Notes under the pieces: model-generated
What the model saw: the letters and a program-made list of their open reading frames with translations, nothing else
What the model was told of the DNA's origin: nothing
Database searches by the model: none
Shown here: positions 17,235 through 21,469 of the stretch, in pieces
Layout of the letters: every line of letters starts with the position of its first letter
Numbering within the stretch: position 1 is the stretch's first letter
NCBI GenBank assembly: GCA_023433515.1
Contig: JAEZCN010000021.1
Location: 1-21,469 of the forward strand
Direction: 5' to 3'
DNA: 21,469 bases
Origin: Pseudomonadota bacterium
Lineage (GTDB): Bacteria; Pseudomonadota; Gammaproteobacteria; Steroidobacterales; Steroidobacteraceae
Position numbers and translations under genes: made by a program

Positions 17235-18011
17235 TCACCGGCTGGCCGACCGCGCGCGCTCTGGAAATTCCGCCTGAGGCAACAGTACGTCGCCCGTAAG
17301 GATCCGCTTGAGGTACTCGGGCGCGATCAGGTGGCAGTACTGGCCGGAAGGCGCGGACTTGTTGCGCGCCTGCGCGGCCCCGGCCGCGCGCAGGGACTTG
17401 GCCCGGATGCGCAGCGTGCCGCCGGCATCGGCTTCGACCATCGTGAACGCCTCGAGCCATTCGCCCTCGCTGCTCGCGACCAGGTCGGGCTCGAGCATCA
17501 CGCCGATGGTGCCCTTGAACGGCATCTTCTTCTTTTCACGCTCGGTGAGAGAGGCCATGACCGCATCGAGCGCGCGGCGATTGAGGCGCGCGCAGCTCGA
17601 AGGTTCGCCGGCGGCGGTGGCGCCGTATTCGGCCCGGATCCGTTCGGGGCTGTGCAGCTTGCAGGAGATCATGCGCGCCTTGAGCCGCTGCGGATCCGCG
17701 TATCCGACAAACTGCATCGTTTCGAGCGGATTGAGCGAGGGTGTCGCGCGCGTGAAGGCCTGGTAGTCGCTGACCAGAACGTTGCGCGCGGGCACGCGCG
17801 ACGAGGCGATTTCCTTCTGCGCGACCGCGCAGTAGTCGTTGAGCGGAACCACCGTGGTGGGTTGCCCCAGCACCACGGGTTCGGGATCGCTGGCGCATCC
17901 CGCGAGCGCGAAACCCATCGCGAGACTCGTGGCGAGACAAGCCGCATTACGCGCCGTAAGCTTCCGCAAGCAGACGGCCACGCTGCCGACCAGGACGACA
18001 ACCGTTTTCAT
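17235..18011 (-). CDS. Lipoprotein of unknown function
   Basis: I do not recognise the 258-residue product. It has a lipobox LAGC with Cys39 followed by ASDPEP. The N-terminus is odd: a first hydrophobic stretch VVVLVGSVAVCL precedes a second charged/hydrophobic unit RKLTARNAACLATSLAMGFALAGC. So the leader may be longer than normal, or translation may start at a TTG inside it. The mature part is basic with Cys in DYCAVAQ, ISCKLHS, SSCARL and QYCHLI, and ends near EYLKRILTGDVLLPQAEFP. ATG 18011 has a GGGGAG eight bases upstream, which favours this start. The start codon lies only 33 bases from that of the divergent phosphodiesterase gene. Confidence 0.6.
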   Translation of the reverse strand: MKTVVVLVGSVAVCLRKLTARNAACLATSLAMGFALAGCASDPEPVVLGQPTTVVPLNDYCAVAQKEIASSRVPARNVLVSDYQAFTRATPSLNPLETMQFVGYADPQRLKARMISCKLHSPERIRAEYGATAAGEPSSCARLNRRALDAVMASLTEREKKKMPFKGTIGVMLEPDLVASSEGEWLEAFTMVEADAGGTLRIRAKSLRAAGAAQARNKSAPSGQYCHLIAPEYLKRILTGDVLLPQAEFPERARSASR

Positions 18012-18044
18012 GGGCGCTACTCCCCAGTTGGAAAGAGACCTTCG

Positions 18045-19184
18045 ATGTCCAAGTGCAAGCAGACTCGGCATCGCGGGTCATTCTGGCGTTACGTCGCATC
18101 GGCGTTCGCGGGCACAGTTCTCATGACGGCGAGCGGGCTTGCCGCGGATATCCGTCCATTTGTCATAGCGCACCGCGGGGCCAGCGGGTACGTGCCAGAA
18201 CACACGCTCGCGGGCTATTTCATCGCGATCCAGCAGGGGGCGGATTACGTCGAGCCCGACCTCGTGATCTCGAAGGACGGGGCGCTGCTCGCGCGGCACG
18301 AGAACGAGATCGGTGGCACCACGGATGTGGCATCGCATCCCGAGTTCGCCGCACGGCGCACGACCAAGCTCATCGACGGCGAAAAGATCACCGGCTGGTT
18401 CACCGAGGACTTCACGCTTGCGGAGCTGAAAACACTGCGCGCGCGCGAGAGGCTGCCGGAATTGCGCCGCGCGAATACGCGTTACGACGGCGTATTCCAG
18501 GTTCCCACGTTCGACGAAGTTCTCGACCTCGTGGCCGCAGCCGACGCGCAACGCGCGGCGAATGCGCGTGCGGCGGGTCTGCCCCCGCCGCCGCGTATCG
18601 GCGTGTATCCGGAAACCAAGCACCCGACCTATTTCGCCAGGCTCGGGCTGCACTTCGACGGCGCGATGCTTGACGCACTGCGCCGCCACGGGTACTCGAA
18701 GCGCAGCGATCCGATCTGCATCCAGTCGTTCGAGGTCGGCAATCTGAAAATGCTGCGCCGCCGCACCGATCTGCCGCTGGTTCAGCTCATTTCTCCCACC
18801 GGGCAGCCGGCCGATTTCGCCGAGGTGCGCGACGCGCGTACCTACCTGGACCTCTTGAGCGACGCCGGATTGACGGAGATCGCCTCCTATGCTGACGCGA
18901 TCGGCCCTCATAAGGCCATGATCGTCAATTATTCGAGTGGCAAGGCCCAAGATACCGGCCTGGCCCGGCGTGCCCGGGCCAAGGGCCTGGGGGTGCATCC
19001 CTGGACGCTGCGGGCGGAGAACGAATTCCTGCCAGTTGATTTAAGATCCTCGGGCGACGTCGCGGCCAAGGGTGACCTCAAAGCGGAAATCCACGCGCTG
19101 CTCGACGCCGGAGTCACAGGATTGTTTTCCGATCATCCCGACCTCGCCGTGCGCGCGCGCGACGAATGGTGGGAAGGTCGATAG
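18045..19184 (+). CDS. Periplasmic glycerophosphodiester phosphodiesterase (GlpQ type)
   Basis: The 379-residue product has an N-terminal signal peptide to about residue 34 (FWRYVASAFAGTVLMTASGLAA). The GDPD TIM barrel starts with IAHRGASGYVPEHT (His43), EPDLVISKDG (Glu70 and Asp72, metal ligands) and LLARHENEIGGTTDV (His85). Later conserved segments are RIGVYPETKHP and ICIQSFE. The enzyme hydrolyses glycerophosphodiesters from phospholipid turnover into glycerol-3-phosphate and an alcohol. The length and the insert after His85 fit periplasmic GlpQ rather than cytosolic UgpQ. ATG 18045 is preceded by GGAAAGAGA. It is divergent from the unknown lipoprotein gene with a 33-base gap. Confidence 0.92.
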   Translation: MSKCKQTRHRGSFWRYVASAFAGTVLMTASGLAADIRPFVIAHRGASGYVPEHTLAGYFIAIQQGADYVEPDLVISKDGALLARHENEIGGTTDVASHPEFAARRTTKLIDGEKITGWFTEDFTLAELKTLRARERLPELRRANTRYDGVFQVPTFDEVLDLVAAADAQRAANARAAGLPPPPRIGVYPETKHPTYFARLGLHFDGAMLDALRRHGYSKRSDPICIQSFEVGNLKMLRRRTDLPLVQLISPTGQPADFAEVRDARTYLDLLSDAGLTEIASYADAIGPHKAMIVNYSSGKAQDTGLARRARAKGLGVHPWTLRAENEFLPVDLRSSGDVAAKGDLKAEIHALLDAGVTGLFSDHPDLAVRARDEWWEGR

Positions 19185-19199
19185 TCGAGGGAGCTGGCC

Positions 19200-19271
19200 A
19201 TGATCGAGAAGTGCACGAAGGCGCTTTGTGTCGCAGTCATTCTGCTGCAGGTCGCCGCGCAGATTTTCTAA
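19200..19271 (+). CDS. Possible 23-residue single-helix membrane peptide
   Basis: ATG 19200 opens a 23-codon frame ending in TAA. The peptide starts MIEKCTKALC and continues with the hydrophobic run VAVILLQVAAQIF, enough for one short membrane helix. GGGAG stands six bases before the ATG, better than the signal before the following VOC gene. It lies between the phosphodiesterase stop (15 bases) and the VOC start (11 bases), so it could be a small protein or a coupling leader. In GC-rich DNA such a frame could also be chance. Confidence 0.4.
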   Translation: MIEKCTKALCVAVILLQVAAQIF

Positions 19272-19282
19272 GTCCATCGTTG

Positions 19283-19699
19283 ATGCCGCAGCCGTTCCAT
19301 CTCGCCATTCCAGTTCACGACCTCGAGGCGGCACGCGGTTTTTACGGCGGGGTGTTCGGATGTCCCGAGGGGCGCAGCAGCGCCGAATGGGTGGACTTCG
19401 ATTTTTTCGGCCACCAGGTGGTCGCGCACCTCGATCCCGGCAAACAAAAATACGTTCACCACAATGAAGTCGACGGGCATGACGTGCCCGTGCCGCACTT
19501 CGGGATCGTCCTGGAATGGAACAGCTGGCACACGCTCGCCGAGCGGCTGCGCGGCATGGGCACTCGCTTCGAGATCGAGCCCGGCATCCGTTTCGCCGGG
19601 CAGGCAGGCGAGCAGGCGACGATGTTCCTGTACGACCCGTCGGGCAACGCGCTCGAATTCAAGGCGTTCAAGGATCCATCGAGGCTGTTCGCGAAGTAG
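19283..19699 (+). CDS. VOC (glyoxalase/dioxygenase-fold) family protein
   Basis: The 138-residue product has the beta-alpha-beta-beta-beta layout of the vicinal oxygen chelate superfamily. It opens FHLAIPVHDLEAARGFYGGV (His6), has a second unit HFGIVLEWNSWHTLAERL (His72) and ends FLYDPSGNALEFKAF (Glu125). His6, His72 and Glu125 are candidate metal ligands. The substrate cannot be told; members include glyoxalases, dioxygenases and resistance proteins. ATG 19283 is chosen as the first residue of the fold; the frame extends upstream to 19166, overlapping the phosphodiesterase gene. The end overlaps the convergent acetyl-CoA hydrolase gene by 32 bases. Confidence 0.85.
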   Translation: MPQPFHLAIPVHDLEAARGFYGGVFGCPEGRSSAEWVDFDFFGHQVVAHLDPGKQKYVHHNEVDGHDVPVPHFGIVLEWNSWHTLAERLRGMGTRFEIEPGIRFAGQAGEQATMFLYDPSGNALEFKAFKDPSRLFAK

Positions 19700-21469
19700 C
19701 CGTCGAACGCTCGCGCGCCGTCGCGCGCAACCCCAGACGCACGAGTTTCGCCGTCAGGCGTTCGCGGAAATCCGCGGGCTCGGAAAGCGCCAGCCGTTCC
19801 AGGTACGCCCGACTGGTTGCGTCAGCGCCGCCGACGAGCAGTGCGCGCGCGATCGTCATGGCGCGGCGCGCGCGGCCCGCGGTGTTCTCCTTCAGCCAGC
19901 GAAGTGCTCGCGCGAGATCGATCTCCTCGCGCGTAAGGTCCGTGCCGAAGGGATACTCGGAGAACAGGCCGGCGCGCCGCTGTGCCTCGAAGGATTCCTC
20001 GAGGCGCTCGCGCGTGTTGTGGCGATACTGCTCCGGTATGCGGTGATCCGAATCGATCTTGTTGGTGCGCCTGGCCGCGCTCAGTAGTTCGCCCTGGAAG
20101 CGCGAATCCGCGATGTTGATCATCGCGGCGATGCATTCGGCATCGGTGCGGCCGCGCAGGTCCGCGACGCCGTACTCCGTGATCGCGATGTCGCGCAGGT
20201 GGCGCGGAATGGTGACGTGGCCGTAACCCGCGACGATGTTCGATTGCAGCCTGCCATCCTTGCGGCGCGTCGAACGCACGCACAACATCGAGCGCGCGCC
20301 CGGCAATGCATGTCCCATCGCGACGAAGTTGTACTGGCCGCCGACCCCCGAGACCACGCGGCCATCGGCAAGACCGTCCGAAACGGCGGCGCCGAGCGTC
20401 GTCAGCATCATCGCCGTATTGACGAAGCGGGCGTGCGAGCGCTGCGCCACGCGCAGCGCGTAGTCTTCGCCGTCGAGCTGGTTGATGAAGCCGACGCCGC
20501 GCATGTCGAAGAGCCGACGTTCCGACTCGGCCAGCGCGCCGAGCGCCGCGTAGAACGAGCGCGGCCCGAGCAGGAAACCCGCGTGCATGACGGCGCCGTT
20601 CTGCAGTTCGAGTCCGAGGCATTCGCGCCCGAGTGCCGCCCGGACTTTCGCGTCCGCGAGGTCCGCGCGGATGCGCGTGCCCTCGGGGGAGATGACGGCG
20701 CCATCCGCGAAGCGCGTTTCGCTGCGCAGGACGCCGGCGTGACGCAACGCGGCCACGTCGTCGGGGCCGAGAACGGCGTCCTTCCTGTCGTGCAGCAGCG
20801 CTGTCAGCAGGCCGTCGAGCAGCGAGGTGTCGACGCGCGCATTCGAGCCGTTGGCCGCGAGCGCGCGTTGCAGGGGTAGATAGTCATATACCCGGCGGCG
20901 CAGGATGCCGGCCCGGTACAGGTCCAGCATCTGGTCCACGAACATTTCGGTGGCGCCGAACAGGCCGGTGGCGAAAGGCGCGCGTCCGCCGATGGAATCG
21001 ATCAGTTCGGCGCCGCGCTCCGATCCCGCGTCGACGAGCGCGCGGCGCCACGCATCGTTCTGCTGATGTCGCAGCAGCAGCGAATACACGATGGAGTCGC
21101 CGAGCTCTCCGATGCCGATCTGCAACGTGCCGCCGTCGCGCACCAGCGCGCTGGCGTGCAACCCGATGGCGTGATCGACGGTCGAGAGCGAGGGGTTGGG
21201 TGGCGCGAACAGATCGTAGTCGTAGCGCGAATGATCGAGCAGCAGATCGAAGGCACTGGCGCCGACATTGGCCGCGCCCAGCATGAACGGCATCTCTCGA
21301 TGGACCTGGCCGAGTACGACCAGCGGCTTGCCCGCCGCGCGCAGCTTCGCGAGATCCGGCATGAGGTCCACCGTGACGTCGGGATTGCTGCCGAGGCTGA
21401 TCTCGGTGACGCCGCCGACGGTACGTTTCGCGACCACGTGCGCGATCACGTTGGCCCCGCGCGCGAGCG
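19668..21469 (-). CDS. Acetyl-CoA hydrolase/transferase family protein (partial, leaves right edge)
   Basis: About 600 C-terminal residues are visible; the frame remains open to the window edge (ARGANVIAHVVAKRTVGG). Recognisable segments are GGTLQIGIGELGDSIVYSLL, GAVMHAGFLLGPRSFYAAL, VSGVGGQYNFVAMGHALPGA and ITEYGVADLRGRTDAE, as in the C-terminal half of acetyl-CoA hydrolase/CoA-transferases. Members move CoA between acyl-CoA and acetate or other acids, or hydrolyse acetyl-CoA. The visible length is already greater than the usual 430-500 residue propionyl-CoA:succinate transferase, so this belongs to a long subgroup. The last about 70 residues (TIARALLVGGADATSRAYLE onward) are an extra helical tail. 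Hydrolase versus transferase activity is undecided. Confidence 0.85.
   Translation of the reverse strand, partial: LARGANVIAHVVAKRTVGGVTEISLGSNPDVTVDLMPDLAKLRAAGKPLVVLGQVHREMPFMLGAANVGASAFDLLLDHSRYDYDLFAPPNPSLSTVDHAIGLHASALVRDGGTLQIGIGELGDSIVYSLLLRHQQNDAWRRALVDAGSERGAELIDSIGGRAPFATGLFGATEMFVDQMLDLYRAGILRRRVYDYLPLQRALAANGSNARVDTSLLDGLLTALLHDRKDAVLGPDDVAALRHAGVLRSETRFADGAVISPEGTRIRADLADAKVRAALGRECLGLELQNGAVMHAGFLLGPRSFYAALGALAESERRLFDMRGVGFINQLDGEDYALRVAQRSHARFVNTAMMLTTLGAAVSDGLADGRVVSGVGGQYNFVAMGHALPGARSMLCVRSTRRKDGRLQSNIVAGYGHVTIPRHLRDIAITEYGVADLRGRTDAECIAAMINIADSRFQGELLSAARRTNKIDSDHRIPEQYRHNTRERLEESFEAQRRAGLFSEYPFGTDLTREEIDLARALRWLKENTAGRARRAMTIARALLVGGADATSRAYLERLALSEPADFRERLTAKLVRLGLRATARERSTATSRTASMDP

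Overview
The window is high-GC bacterial DNA with dense, often overlapping genes, many GTG/TTG starts and short intergenic gaps. Gene content (pntA-type transhydrogenase, an HNH endonuclease of a type common in Xanthomonadales-like bacteria, hemolysin-III family protein, Acs) suggests a Gammaproteobacterium, perhaps of the Xanthomonadales/Steroidobacterales group. That placement is inference from family recall. No tRNA, rRNA, CRISPR array, transposase or phage gene was seen.

Layout. (1) 1-1017: the 5' end of a pntA-like gene leaving the left edge on the minus strand, divergent from an HNH endonuclease gene, closed by a perfect 8-bp hairpin. (2) 1036-11454, all minus strand: two tandem TPR-CHAT lipoproteins, a small secreted protein, a secreted subtilisin-like (S8) protease, an ECF-type sigma factor with a hydrophobic C-terminal tail, and a membrane-anchored anti-sigma-like protein. 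From the small secreted protein downward the genes are tightly packed, with a TTGA stop/start overlap and gaps of 24 and 13 bases. Each CHAT gene is preceded by the same three-block regulatory module with exactly the same internal spacing. (3) 11695-13366, plus strand: a haem-oxygenase-fold putative iron enzyme and a 5'-3' exonuclease of the PolA N-domain/Xni type. (4) 13363-14223, minus: an exported DUF4097-like beta solenoid with eight DSSG repeats. (5) 14300-16558, plus: acetyl-CoA synthetase carrying an unusual Lys/Ala/Arg-rich histone-H1-like C-terminal tail of about 90 residues. (6) 16565-21469: a hemolysin-III/TrhA membrane protein, an unknown lipoprotein, a periplasmic glycerophosphodiester phosphodiesterase, a possible 23-residue membrane peptide, a VOC (glyoxalase-fold) protein, and most of an acetyl-CoA hydrolase/transferase leaving the right edge.

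The most interesting part is region 2. Two caspase-like CHAT proteases predicted to be exported and lipid-anchored, a secreted serine protease, and a sigma/anti-sigma pair whose partners both appear to touch the membrane look like one envelope-sensing, proteolysis-controlled transcription switch. The parts resemble the TPR-CHAT/ECF-sigma logic of type III-E CRISPR, but without any CRISPR component. The shared upstream module is a candidate target of the cluster's own regulator. The Acs-histone-tail fusion is a second, independent oddity.
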